Shown here piece after piece: positions 1 to 7,806 of a stretch of 22,298 bases of DNA. The stretch spans positions 1 to 22,298 of the forward strand of contig JAJNBO010000003.1 of assembly GCA_021156245.1 (NCBI GenBank), in the 5' to 3' direction. Below the pieces are notes generated by a model. That model searched no databases, had not been told where the DNA came from, and worked only from the letters and a program-made list of their open reading frames with translations. Position 1 is the first letter of the stretch. Each line of letters begins with the position of its first letter. The translations under genes and the position numbers were made by a program. This DNA comes from Ramlibacter sp. GTDB taxonomy: Bacteria; Pseudomonadota; Gammaproteobacteria; Burkholderiales; Burkholderiaceae_C.

Positions 1-1029
1 TGGCTCTACTCCAGCGGCTCCACCGGCACGCCCAAGGGCACGGTGCACCTGCACAGCCACCTGATCCAGACCGCGGAGCTCTACGGCCGCGCGGTGCTGG
101 GCATGCGCGAGGACGACATCGTGTTCTCCGCCACGAAGCTGTTCTTCGCCTATGGACTGGGCAACGCCCTCACCTTTCCCATGAGCGTGGGTGCGACGAC
201 CGTCCTGCTGCCGTCGCGACCGACGCCGACGGACGTCTTCAGCGTGCTGAAGAAGTTCCGGCCCACCATCTTCTGCGGCGTCCCCACCTTGTTCGCCGCG
301 TTGCTGGCGGATGCGGCCCGGCCCGCCAAGAAGGAAGTCGCGCTGCGCGTCTGCACCAGCGCGGGCGAGGCGCTGCCGGCGGAGATCGGCCAGCGCTGGA
401 CGGACACCTATGGCGTGGAGATCCTCGACGGCATCGGCTCCACCGAGATGCTGCACATCTTCCTGTCCAATCGCCCGGGCAAGGTGCGCTACGGCACCAC
501 CGGCCAGGCGGTGCCCGGCTACGAACTGCGCATCGTCGGCGACGACGGGCGGGAGTGCGGGCCCGGCGAGATCGGCGAGCTGCAGATCAACGGCCCGACC
601 GCGGCCGTCATGTACTGGAACAACCGCGCCAGGACCAAGGCGACGTTCGCCGGGGAATGGACGCGCAGCGGCGACAAGTACACGCGCGACGCCGACGGCT
701 ACTACACCTACGGCGGCCGCAGCGACGACATGCTCAAGGTCGGGGGCATCTACGTGTCGCCCTTCGAGGTGGAGGGCTGCCTGATGACGCATGCGTCCGT
801 GCTGGAAGCGGCAGTGATCGGCATCGCCGACCAGGAGGGCCTCGTCAAGCCGAAAGCTTACGTGGTGCTGAAGACCGGCCAGCAGGCCACGGCGGAGGAA
901 CTGCAGGCGCACGTGAAGACGCGGCTCGCCCCGTACAAGTACCCGCGCTGGATCGAGTTCGTGCCCGAGCTGCCCAAGACGGCCACCGGCAAGATCCAGC
1001 GATTCAAGCTGCGCGCCGCCGCGGCCTGA
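1..1029 (+). CDS. bclA: Benzoate-CoA ligase family protein, 3' part (5' end outside window)
   Basis: AMP-forming acyl-CoA synthetase that would activate benzoate or a related aromatic acid to its CoA thioester with ATP and CoA, in the cytoplasm. The frame is open from base 1, so the N-terminus is missing; 342 residues remain of a family usually a little over 500. Visible motifs are the AMP-binding P-loop YSSGSTGTPKG at the very start, the GIGSTEMLHIFLSN stretch typical of benzoate-CoA ligases, the YGGRSDDMLKVGGIYVSP hinge region and the C-terminal PKTATGKIQR with the catalytic lysine. The GTG at 43 is internal, not a start. It lies 77 bp upstream of a HAAT-type transporter operon on the same strand, which fits import and activation of an aromatic acid. 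The family call is firm; the exact substrate (benzoate, 4-hydroxybenzoate or 2-aminobenzoate) is inferred. Confidence 0.9.
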   Translation, partial: WLYSSGSTGTPKGTVHLHSHLIQTAELYGRAVLGMREDDIVFSATKLFFAYGLGNALTFPMSVGATTVLLPSRPTPTDVFSVLKKFRPTIFCGVPTLFAALLADAARPAKKEVALRVCTSAGEALPAEIGQRWTDTYGVEILDGIGSTEMLHIFLSNRPGKVRYGTTGQAVPGYELRIVGDDGRECGPGEIGELQINGPTAAVMYWNNRARTKATFAGEWTRSGDKYTRDADGYYTYGGRSDDMLKVGGIYVSPFEVEGCLMTHASVLEAAVIGIADQEGLVKPKAYVVLKTGQQATAEELQAHVKTRLAPYKYPRWIEFVPELPKTATGKIQRFKLRAAAA

Positions 1030-1106
1030 GGGAAACCCATGTGGCGGACGCGCGCGTGATCAGATAAAAATTGCTTCAGGCCTCAACGATCAACAAGGAA
1101 ACACCC

Positions 1107-2294
1107 ATGACCACCCGCCGCCTCGTGCTCTCCCGCGGTGCCGCCCTCGTCGGCGCGGCTTCCACCAGCCTGCTGCTGCCCGAGATCGTGCGCGCGCAGT
1201 CCAACCGGGTGCGCGTCGGCTTCATGCTGCCCTACACCGGCACCTTCGCGCAGCTCGGCGTCGCAATCGAGAACGGCGTGCGCATGGCCATCAACGAAAA
1301 GGGCGGCAAGCTCGGTGGGCGCGAGATCGAGTGGTTCAAGGTCGACGACGAGTCCGAGCCGTCCAAGGGCGTCGAGAACGCCAACCGCCTGGTGCAGCGC
1401 GACAAGGTCGACGTGCTGATCGGCACCGTGCACTCCGGCGTGCAGATGGGCATCCAGCGCGTGGCCCGCGAAAGCGGCGTGCTCAACCTGATCCCGAACG
1501 CCGGCGTGCATGCCGCCACGCGCGCGCTCTGTGCCCCCAACGTGTTCCGCACCTCGTTCACCAACAGCCAGCCCACCCGTGCGCTCGGCAAGCCCATGAT
1601 GGACAAGGGCCTCAAGCGCACCGTCTGGATCACCTGGAAGTACGCGGCGGGTGACGAAGCCTTCGAGGGCTTCAAGGAAAGCTATACCGCCGCCGGCGGC
1701 ACCATCGTCAAGGAACTGGGCCTGCCCTTCCCCAACGTCGAATTCCAGGCGTTGCTGACCGAGATCGCCTCGCTGCGTCCCGACGCGGTGGCCTGCTTCT
1801 TCGCAGGTGGCGGCGCCGCCAAGTTCATCCGCGACTACGCCGCGGCCGGCCTGAAGGACCGCATCCCGCTGTGGGGCTCGGGCTTCCTGACGGAAGGCGT
1901 GCTCGACGCCGCCGGTCCCGCCGCCGAAGGCATCATGACCACGATGCACTACGCCGACTCGCTCGACACGCCGCGCAACCGCCAGTTCCGCACGGCGTAC
2001 GCGACGCAGTTCAAGATGCAGCCCGACGTCTATTCCGTGCAGGGCTATGACACCGGCCTGCTGCTGGCGCAGGGCCTGGCCGCCGTCAAGGGTGACATCG
2101 CGAACAAGCAGGCGCTGTACAAGGCGCTCGAGACGCAGACCATCGACAGCCCGCGCGGCAAGTGGACGATGAGCAAGTCCCACAATCCAGTGCAGGACAT
2201 CTACCTGCGCCGCGTGGAGAACAAGGACAACAAGGTGATCGGCATCGCCGCCAAGGCTCTGGCCGACTCCGGCGCCGGCTGCAAGATGGGTTGA
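1107..2294 (+). CDS. Branched-chain-amino-acid-type ABC transporter substrate-binding protein
   Basis: Periplasmic binding protein (Peripla_BP_6, LivK-like, HAAT family) of 395 residues, which would capture the ligand for the LivHMGF-type transporter downstream. The start at 1107 is chosen because AAGGA lies 6 bases upstream; an in-frame TTG at 1071 would add 12 residues ahead of the signal peptide. The N-terminus has a twin-arginine-like motif (TRRLVLS, residues 3-9), a hydrophobic stretch and a likely cleavage site after VRA at residue 30, so Tat export is possible. The mature part begins with RVRVGFMLPYTG and contains the GREIEWFKVDDES strand usual in this family. Next to a benzoate-CoA ligase gene, the ligand is more likely an aromatic acid than an amino acid, but sequence alone does not prove this. 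Confidence 0.9.
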   Translation: MTTRRLVLSRGAALVGAASTSLLLPEIVRAQSNRVRVGFMLPYTGTFAQLGVAIENGVRMAINEKGGKLGGREIEWFKVDDESEPSKGVENANRLVQRDKVDVLIGTVHSGVQMGIQRVARESGVLNLIPNAGVHAATRALCAPNVFRTSFTNSQPTRALGKPMMDKGLKRTVWITWKYAAGDEAFEGFKESYTAAGGTIVKELGLPFPNVEFQALLTEIASLRPDAVACFFAGGGAAKFIRDYAAAGLKDRIPLWGSGFLTEGVLDAAGPAAEGIMTTMHYADSLDTPRNRQFRTAYATQFKMQPDVYSVQGYDTGLLLAQGLAAVKGDIANKQALYKALETQTIDSPRGKWTMSKSHNPVQDIYLRRVENKDNKVIGIAAKALADSGAGCKMG

Positions 2295-2302
2295 CGGCTC
2301 CG

Positions 2303-2398
2303 CAGGGACCAGGGTCTAGGGGCTAGGGACTAGGGGAGTCCCTGGCCTTTTTCTTGCGCGTGTCTTTCCCTAGACCCTAACCCCAGTCTCCAGCCCCT
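2303..2398. repeat. Two opposed arrays of YAGGGNC heptamers filling the gap before livH
   Basis: On the + strand, 2303-2337 reads as five adjacent 7-base units: CAGGGAC, CAGGGTC, TAGGGGC, TAGGGAC, TAGGGGA. On the - strand, 2398-2365 reads AGGGGCT, GGAGACT, GGGGTT (one base short), AGGGTCT, AGGGAAA, a decayed copy in the opposite direction. The two arrays share an 11-bp perfect inverted repeat (2311-2321 with 2368-2378). CTAG, normally rare in proteobacteria, occurs four times (2316, 2323, 2330, 2370). The function is unknown; it could be an intergenic repeat family or a transcript-processing element. Confidence 0.8.
2325..2354 (+). terminator. Terminator-like hairpin between binding-protein gene and livH
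   Basis: AGGGACT (2325-2331) and AGTCCCT (2337-2343) form a perfect 7-bp stem with a 5-base loop, followed after GGCC by TTTTTCTT (2347-2354). This resembles a rho-independent terminator and lies 31 bases past the binding-protein stop. It could reduce read-through into the permease genes, which would fit the usual excess of binding protein over membrane subunits. The stem lies within the heptamer array and could compete with the longer 11-bp pairing. Whether it works is inferred. Confidence 0.45.
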
Positions 2399-2403
2399 CT
2401 TTC

Positions 2404-3256
2404 ATGGATTTCGCCAACTTCCTCATCCAGCTCCTGAACAGCGTCCAGTACGGGCTGCTGCTCTTCATGCTGGCCGCCGGCCTGACGCTGATCTTCGGGA
2501 TCATGGGCGTCGTGAACCTGGCGCACGGCAGCTTCTACATGCTCGGTGCCTACCTGGCATGGTCGCTGGCCCTGAAGACCGGCAGCCTGCTGCTCGCCAT
2601 CGTGCTCGGCACGGCGATCTCCGTGGTCTTCGGGCTGCTGCTCGAGCGGCTGCTGTTCCGCCATTTCTACCGTCGGGACCACCTGGACCAGGTGTTGCTG
2701 ACCTTCGGGCTGATCTACATCTTCGAGGAGGCGCGCTCCATCCTCTGGGGCGATGACGTCCATTCCCCCGGCGCTGGCGGCGTCGATCCCGCTCACGGAC
2801 AACCTCTCCTATCCCGTCTACCGGCTGTTCATGTCGGGCCTGTGCATCGCGCTCGCGCTGGGCCTGTACTTCCTGATCTCGCGCACGCGCCTGGGAATGA
2901 AGATCCGCGCCGGTGCGTTCAACCACGAGATGACCGAGGCGCTCGGCGTCAACGTGAAATTGATCCACGCCGTCGTGTTCGCGTTGGGCGTCGGCCTGGC
3001 CACGATCGCCGGCATGATCGCGGCACCCATCTCCAGCGTCTACCCGAACATGGGCTCGCAGGTCCTCATCATGTGCTTCGTGGTGGTGGTCATCGGCGGC
3101 ATCGGCTCGGTGCGCGGCGCCCTGATCTCCGCCCTGCTCGTGGGGCTGGTGGACACCTTCGGCAAGGTGCTGCTGCCCCAGGTGGCCGGCATGCTGGTCT
3201 ACATGCTGATGGCCGCCGTCCTTCTCTGGAAACCCGAAGGACTCTTCAAGCAATGA
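2404..3256 (+). pseudogene. livH: LivH-type ABC transporter permease, broken by a one-base frameshift
   Basis: Membrane permease of the branched-chain-amino-acid type. Residues 1 to about 119 are read from ATG 2404 (MDFANFLIQLLNSVQYG, then GIMGVVNLAHGSFYMLGAY, a LivH hallmark). The rest continues in the +1 frame from about 2771 to the stop at 3254 (IPLTDNLSYPVYRLF, SRTRLGMKIRAG, VVVVIGGIGSVRGA). Dropping one C from the run at 2765-2769 restores one frame and gives a 283-residue protein reading WGDDVHSPALAASIPLTD. Without correction, the first frame stays open into livM and gives a false 614-residue fusion. The start has no visible Shine-Dalgarno; the upstream bases are pyrimidine-rich. Because the rest of the operon is intact, a sequencing or assembly error is the likeliest cause; a real mutation or +1 slippage on CCC-G are alternatives. 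Confidence 0.85.
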
Positions 3257-4248
3257 GCGCCGCCAAAGCCAATCTCGAAACGCTGCCGCGCGGGCTGCAG
3301 GTCGCGCTGGTGCTGGGCCTTCTCGCCCTGATCGCCTTCCCGTTCTTCAGCACCGACTTCTACGCGCAGATGGTCGCGCGGATGATGATCCTGGCGATCT
3401 TCGCGATGAGCCTCGACCTGCTGCAAGGGGTCACCGGGCTCGTGTCGCTCGGCCACGCCGCGTTCTTCGGGCTGGCGGGTTACGCGCTCGCCTTCCTCAC
3501 GCCGGAAGCGGAAGCCGCCAGCCTGTGGTGGACGCTGCCGGCGGCCGTCGCCGCGTCGGGACTGGCCGCGCTCGTCATCGGCTTCTTCGTGGTGCGCACC
3601 CACGGCATCTACTTCATCATGGTCACGATGGCGTTCGCGCAGATGGTGTTCTTCCTGTTCTTCGACAACAAGGCGCTGGGCGGCTCGGACGGCCTCTACA
3701 TCAACTTCAAGCCGAACGCGGGCCTGTTCGACCTGGAGGACAAGCGCGTCTTCTACTACTTCACGCTGGCCATGCTGGTGCTGGTGTACCTGTTCCTGCG
3801 CCGGCTGCTGTTCAGCCCCTTCGGCCGTGCGCTCGCCGGCATCCGCGTCAACGAGCACCGCATGCGGGCACTGGGTTTCGGCACCTTCGGCTACAAGCTC
3901 GCCGCCTTCACGCTGGCCGGCGCGCTCGCGGGCCTGGCGGGCTACCTGTGGGGCGCGCAGACCGGCGTCATCAACCCGGAGCTGATGGGATTCCACATGA
4001 GCGCGCACGCGATCATGATGGTCATCCTCGGCGGCATGGGCAACTTCGCCGGAGCGATCGCGGGTGCATTCGCCTTCGAGATGCTGCTGCACGAGGCCAA
4101 GGATCTGCCCACCATCGGCAGTTTCAACGCGGGCAAGCACTGGCAGCTCTGGACTGGCCTGTTCATCGTCGCCATCGTGGCCTTCGCACCACGCGGCCTG
4201 CTGGGGCTGCTGGAGCGCGTGCTGCGCCGCAAGGACCGCGATGAGTGA
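3253..4248 (+). CDS. livM: LivM-type ABC transporter permease
   Basis: Second inner-membrane permease of the HAAT-type transporter, 331 residues, the usual length. The ATG at 3253 overlaps the livH stop as ATGA, indicating translational coupling. The protein is strongly hydrophobic with many membrane segments, the first at about residues 15-33. It carries the family block MSLDLLQGVTGLVSLGHAAF, the loop GGSDGLYIN typical of LivM proteins, and the EAA-like cytoplasmic region around SPFGRALAGIRVNEHRMRAL, where it would contact the ATPases. The segment MMVILGGMGNFAGAIAGA near the C-terminus is also characteristic. It would pair with LivH to form the pore, so the state of livH decides whether the transporter works. 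Confidence 0.92.
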   Translation: MSAAKANLETLPRGLQVALVLGLLALIAFPFFSTDFYAQMVARMMILAIFAMSLDLLQGVTGLVSLGHAAFFGLAGYALAFLTPEAEAASLWWTLPAAVAASGLAALVIGFFVVRTHGIYFIMVTMAFAQMVFFLFFDNKALGGSDGLYINFKPNAGLFDLEDKRVFYYFTLAMLVLVYLFLRRLLFSPFGRALAGIRVNEHRMRALGFGTFGYKLAAFTLAGALAGLAGYLWGAQTGVINPELMGFHMSAHAIMMVILGGMGNFAGAIAGAFAFEMLLHEAKDLPTIGSFNAGKHWQLWTGLFIVAIVAFAPRGLLGLLERVLRRKDRDE

Positions 4249-5002
4249 AGTGCTGCTGTCCGCGCGCGGGCTGACCAAGCGCTTCGGCGGCCTCGCCGCC
4301 GTGAACGACGTGACGCTGGACCTTTGGCGCGAGCGCATCCACGCGGTCATCGGCCCCAATGGCGCCGGCAAGTCCACGCTGACCAACCTGCTCTCGGGGG
4401 ACCTGGCGCCCACGTCGGGCAGCGTCGTGCTGGGCGGCCGCGACACCACGGGCTGGAGCCCCGAGCGGATCTCGCGCGCGGGGCTGGGACGCAGCTACCA
4501 GAAGACCAACATCTTCCTGCCCTTCACCGTATGGGAAAACATCCGGCTGGCGGCGCAGTCCCGCACGCCGCGGGCAGCCCGCTGGCTTGCCCGCGCGGCC
4601 GACGTGCGGGAGTCCAACGAACGCGCGGAGCGCGCGCTGGAACTCGCGGGCCTGGCGCCGCGGCGCCACCACGTGGCCGGCGCCGCCAGCCACGGCGAGC
4701 AGCGCCAGCTGGAAATCGCCATGACGCTCGCAACGGATCCGCAGGTGATGCTGCTCGACGAGCCGCTCGCCGGCATGGGCACGGCAGAAGCCGAAAGCAT
4801 GGTGGCCTTGCTGCTGCGGCTGAAGAAGCAGCACGCGATGATGCTGGTGGAACACGACATGGATGCGGTGTTCGCACTGGCGGATCACCTGACGGTGATG
4901 GTCAACGGCCAGGTGATCGCCAGCGGCACGCCGCAGCAGGTGCGCGCGGACGCCAACGTGCAGGCGGCGTATCTCGGTGTCGACGAGGCAAGCCATGGCT
5001 GA
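4241..5002 (+). CDS. livG: LivG-type ABC transporter ATP-binding protein
   Basis: Cytoplasmic ATPase that powers the HAAT-type transporter together with LivF. It has 253 residues, normal for the family. ATG 4241 lies inside the end of livM, an 8-base overlap (ATGAGTGA). Motifs are Walker A GPNGAGKST (residues 38-46), a Q-loop region at GLGRSYQKTNIF, the signature SHGEQRQLEIA (from residue 150; the serine is followed by HGEQ instead of GGQ, as is usual in LivG proteins), Walker B VMLLDEP (D173, E174) and the switch histidine in LVEHDMDAVF. The C-terminal GTPQQVRADANVQAAYLG matches the family tail. In-frame codons further upstream (from 4064) lie within livM and are not used. Confidence 0.94.
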   Translation: MSEVLLSARGLTKRFGGLAAVNDVTLDLWRERIHAVIGPNGAGKSTLTNLLSGDLAPTSGSVVLGGRDTTGWSPERISRAGLGRSYQKTNIFLPFTVWENIRLAAQSRTPRAARWLARAADVRESNERAERALELAGLAPRRHHVAGAASHGEQRQLEIAMTLATDPQVMLLDEPLAGMGTAEAESMVALLLRLKKQHAMMLVEHDMDAVFALADHLTVMVNGQVIASGTPQQVRADANVQAAYLGVDEASHG

Positions 5003-5708
5003 ACGGCTCGTCGAGGCGCGCGGCCTGCAAACGTACTACGGCGCCAGCCACATCCTGCGCGGCGTCGACTTCCACGTCGATCGCGGCGAGACCATCGGGC
5101 TGATGGGCCGCAACGGCATGGGCAAGAGCACACTGCTCAAGAGCCTGATGGGCCTGGTCCGTCCCCGCGGCGGCACGGTCCAGGTGAAGGGGCGAAACAT
5201 GCTCAGCCGGCCGTCCTACGAGGTGGCGCAGCTCGGCATTGCCTACGTCCCCGAGGGCCGCGGCATCTTCGGCAACCTGAGCGTGAAGGAAAACCTGTTG
5301 ATGGCGGCCCGCGCCGGCACGGCCGGGCAGCGCGACTGGACGTACGCCCGCGTGCTCGAAACCTTCCCCAGGCTGCAGGAACGGCTGTCGCATGGCGGCC
5401 AGCAACTCTCCGGCGGCGAGCAGCAGATGCTCACGATCGGCCGCGCACTGATGACCAACCCGGACGTGCTCATCCTCGACGAAGCCACGGAGGGCCTCGC
5501 GCCACTGGTTGCGCGCGAGATCTGGCGCATCTGTGGCGTGATCCGCGCGAGCGGCATCTCGAGCGTGATCGTCGACAAGAACTGGAAGCAGGTGACGCAA
5601 GTCACCGACCGCAACGTCATCCTCGTCAAGGGCGAGGTCGTGTTCGCCGGCAGCTCGGCCGAACTGCGCGCGCAACCTCAGCTGCTCGACCAGTACCTCG
5701 GCGTCTGA
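4995..5708 (+). CDS. livF: LivF-type ABC transporter ATP-binding protein
   Basis: Second cytoplasmic ATPase of the HAAT-type transporter, 237 residues. ATG 4995 overlaps the livG end by 8 bases, so translation is probably coupled; a GTG at 4977 would add six residues unlike the family start. Motifs are Walker A GRNGMGKST (38-46), the Q-loop region IAYVPEGRGIFGNLSVKENL typical of LivF, the signature LSGGEQQM (138-145) and Walker B VLILDEAT (D162, E163). The position usually held by the switch histidine reads VIVDKNWKQV, as in many LivF proteins of this aromatic-acid-linked subgroup (recollection, not checked). It is the last gene of the operon, followed by a 145-bp gap before the glycogen genes. 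Confidence 0.94.
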   Translation: MAERLVEARGLQTYYGASHILRGVDFHVDRGETIGLMGRNGMGKSTLLKSLMGLVRPRGGTVQVKGRNMLSRPSYEVAQLGIAYVPEGRGIFGNLSVKENLLMAARAGTAGQRDWTYARVLETFPRLQERLSHGGQQLSGGEQQMLTIGRALMTNPDVLILDEATEGLAPLVAREIWRICGVIRASGISSVIVDKNWKQVTQVTDRNVILVKGEVVFAGSSAELRAQPQLLDQYLGV

Positions 5709-5724
5709 CAAACGCCCGCCCCGC

Positions 5725-5751
5725 GTCAGCGTGATTTGACATCGCGCTGAC
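5725..5751 (+). other. Inverted repeat just after livF, weak hairpin
   Basis: GTCAGCG (5725-5731) pairs perfectly with CGCTGAC (5745-5751) across a 13-base loop, 17 bases past the livF stop. No T-tract follows, so it is not a standard rho-independent terminator. It might stabilise the 3' end of the liv transcript or be chance in GC-rich DNA. Confidence 0.3.
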
Positions 5752-5771
5752 CGCTCGCATCCCTGCCGCAT

Positions 5772-5787
5772 GTAGGTTCCGGCCTAC
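5772..5787. promoter_or_regulatory. Inverted repeat GTAGG-N6-CCTAC upstream of glgB
   Basis: Perfect 5-bp arms (5772-5776 and 5783-5787) separated by TTCCGG, about 67 bases before the chosen glgB start. The position suits an operator or promoter element for the glycogen operon. No recognised binding protein can be assigned from sequence. Confidence 0.3.
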
Positions 5788-5814
5788 GTCGCTTGATCTG
5801 CGCTTCCTTCACGA

Positions 5815-5834
5815 TGTTTGCGAACGCGCAAACA
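5815..5834. promoter_or_regulatory. 8-4-8 perfect inverted repeat just upstream of glgB
   Basis: TGTTTGCG (5815-5822) and CGCAAACA (5827-5834) are exact reverse complements around AACG. The repeat ends 19 bases before ATG 5854. It fits a site for a dimeric repressor controlling the glg-tre operon, or a short stem-loop in its leader. The TTG at 5818 that could extend glgB lies inside it, which argues against that start. No matching regulator gene is in the window. Confidence 0.45.
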
Positions 5835-5853
5835 CAATGGCCCGCTTACAACT

Positions 5854-7806
5854 ATGCAGGCCATGAAGCCCCAATTGCCGGAAGAGGAGAAGCTTGCCGC
5901 AGCGGCGCCACGCAGCGCAGCGCGCGAACACCGTGCAAGCCACCACCATCGCCAGTTCGAGGTGATGGGCGCGCATCCCACCGAGCGCGGAACGTGGTTC
6001 ACGGTGTGGGCGCCCAACGCACGCAGCGTCGGCGTCATCGGCGCGTTCAACAACTGGCACTGCGAGCCGCTGTACCGGCTGGACGACGGCAGCGGCCGCT
6101 GGAGCGGCTTCATCGAGGGCGCGCGTGCGGGCCAGTGCTACAAGTACCGCATCCAGGACGCGCATGGCCACTGGATGGACAAGGCGGACCCGTACGCGTT
6201 CCGCATGGAGCACCCGCCCGGCACGGCGTCGCAGATCTGGGACCTCGCGCACGAATGGGGCGACCAGGATTGGATGCGCACGCGCTGGCAGCGCCAGTCG
6301 CACAAGAGCCCCATGTCCATCTACGAGGTGCACCTCGGCTCCTGGCAGCGCGAGGAGGACGGGCGCTTCCTGAACTACCGCGACCTGGCGCTGCGCCTGG
6401 CCGCGCACTGCCAGAACCTGGGGTTCACGCACGTCGAACTGATGCCGGTGGCGGAACATCCGTTCTACGGCTCCTGGGGCTACCAGATCACCGGCTACTT
6501 CGCCGCGAGCTCGCGCTACGGCACGCCGCAGGACCTGATGGTGTTCGTGGACACGCTGCACCAGCGCGGCATCGGCATCATCCTCGACTGGGTCCCGTCG
6601 CATTTCCCGTCGGACCCGCACGCGCTGGCCCGCTTCGACGGCACGGCGCTGTACGAACACGACGATCCGCGCCTGGGTTTCCACCCGGAGTGGAACAGCC
6701 TGATCTTCAACTACGGGCGCTACGAGGTACGCGACTTCCTGATCAGCAACGCGCTGTTCTGGCTGGAGAAGTACCACTTCGACGGGCTGCGCGTGGACGC
6801 GGTCGCGTCCATGCTGTACCTCGACTACGCGCGCAAGCACGGCGAGTGGATTCCCAACGCGCAGGGCGGCAACCAGAACCACGACGCCGTGCGCTTCCTG
6901 CAGGACCTGAACACCTCCGTGTACGCGCAGTTCCCGGACGTGCACATGATCGCCGAGGAATCGACGGCCTGGCCCGCGGTCTCCCGTCCGGTGGACTGGG
7001 GCGGCCTGGGCTTCGGCATGAAGTGGAACATGGGGTGGATGAACGACACGCTGCGGTACGCGTCGCGGCCGCACTTCTACCGGCGCTACCACGGCGACGA
7101 CATCCGCTTCTCCGCGGTGTATGCCTTCCACGAGAACTTCATCCTGCCCCTCTCGCACGACGAGGTGGTGTACGGCAAGGGCAGCCTGCTGACGCGCCAG
7201 CCGGGTGACGAGTGGCAGCGCTTCGCGGGCCTGCGCACCCTGTTCGGCTACATGTGGGCGCACCCGGGCAAGAAGCTGCTGTTCATGGGCGGCGAGTTCG
7301 GACAGTACGAGGAGTGGCACCACGAGCGCACCCTCGACTGGCACTTGTGGGCGCGGCCCTTCCACGCCGGCCTTGCGCGCTGGATGACCGACCTCAACGC
7401 CGTGTACCGGCGCGTCCCCGCCCTCCACGTGCACGACTTCGAGCCCCAGGGCTTCAGCTGGCTGCCCTGCGAGCGGCACGAGCCGACCCTCCTCACGTTC
7501 CTGCGGCGCGCCGAGCCAAGTGACGCGCAGGTGGTGGCCATCGTCAACATGACGCCGGAACCCCGCAACGCGCTGCGCGTCGCGATGCCGGAAGCCGGCG
7601 AGTGGCATGAACTCCTCAACAGCGACGCTGCCATCTACGGCGGCAGCGGCGTGGGCAATCTCGGGCGCGTGCAAGCCACGGCCCATCCGGTGGGCGGCTG
7701 GCCGGCCAGCGCCCTCGTCACGGTGCCGCCCCTGGGCACGGTGATCCTGTCCAACCGCCCCATTCCAACGACCGAACCCGAGGGAGCTCCCCATGCCCGC
7801 CAATAA
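5854..7806 (+). CDS. glgB: 1,4-alpha-glucan branching enzyme (GH13)
   Basis: Introduces alpha-1,6 branches into glycogen by cutting an alpha-1,4 chain and re-attaching it. It has 650 residues from ATG 5854. A CBM48 domain begins near [20 protein letters not shown], followed by the GH13 barrel. The four catalytic regions are visible: DWVPSHFP (D245), [10 protein letters not shown] (nucleophile D315), [10 protein letters not shown] (acid/base E368) and [11 protein letters not shown] (H435, D436). Spacings D315-E368 and D315-D436 equal those I recall for the E. coli enzyme, but D315 is about 90 residues nearer the N-terminus, so the extra N1 module of the E. coli protein is absent. The start is uncertain: ATG 5863 is also possible, and neither has a clear Shine-Dalgarno. 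It is the first gene of the operon and overlaps glgC by 14 bases. Confidence 0.95.
   Translation: MQAMKPQLPEEEKLAAAAPRSAAREHRASHHHRQFEVMGAHPTERGTWFTVWAPNARSVGVIGAFNNWHCEPLYRLDDGSGRWSGFIEGARAGQCYKYRIQDAHGHWMDKADPYAFRMEHPPGTASQIWDLAHEWGDQDWMRTRWQRQSHKSPMSIYEVHLGSWQREEDGRFLNYRDLALRLAAHCQNLGFTHVELMPVAEHPFYGSWGYQITGYFAASSRYGTPQDLMVFVDTLHQRGIGIILDWVPSHFPSDPHALARFDGTALYEHDDPRLGFHPEWNSLIFNYGRYEVRDFLISNALFWLEKYHFDGLRVDAVASMLYLDYARKHGEWIPNAQGGNQNHDAVRFLQDLNTSVYAQFPDVHMIAEESTAWPAVSRPVDWGGLGFGMKWNMGWMNDTLRYASRPHFYRRYHGDDIRFSAVYAFHENFILPLSHDEVVYGKGSLLTRQPGDEWQRFAGLRTLFGYMWAHPGKKLLFMGGEFGQYEEWHHERTLDWHLWARPFHAGLARWMTDLNAVYRRVPALHVHDFEPQGFSWLPCERHEPTLLTFLRRAEPSDAQVVAIVNMTPEPRNALRVAMPEAGEWHELLNSDAAIYGGSGVGNLGRVQATAHPVGGWPASALVTVPPLGTVILSNRPIPTTEPEGAPHARQ

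Noticed and set aside
1030..1106. A promoter in the bclA to binding-protein gap, around the A-rich GATAAAAATTG
   Set aside because: The AT-rich patch is noticeable, but no -35/-10 pair with proper spacing could be matched, so it is not annotated.
2753..3256. A separate short permease gene starting at ATG 2753
   Set aside because: It lacks the N-terminal membrane segments of LivH and has no ribosome site; it is the second half of the frameshifted livH.
2404..4248. A single 614-residue LivH-LivM fusion protein
   Set aside because: The middle (about 2770-3252) is out-of-frame Arg/Gly/Pro-rich sequence, while the true LivH C-terminal half lies in the next frame. It is an artefact of the frameshift.
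5788..5816. A sigma-70 promoter with TTGATC at 5793-5798 before glgB
   Set aside because: No acceptable -10 hexamer lies 16-18 bases downstream.
5818..5853. TTG 5818 as the start of glgB
   Set aside because: It lies inside the perfect inverted repeat at 5815-5834, has no Shine-Dalgarno, and the extra residues do not match branching enzymes.
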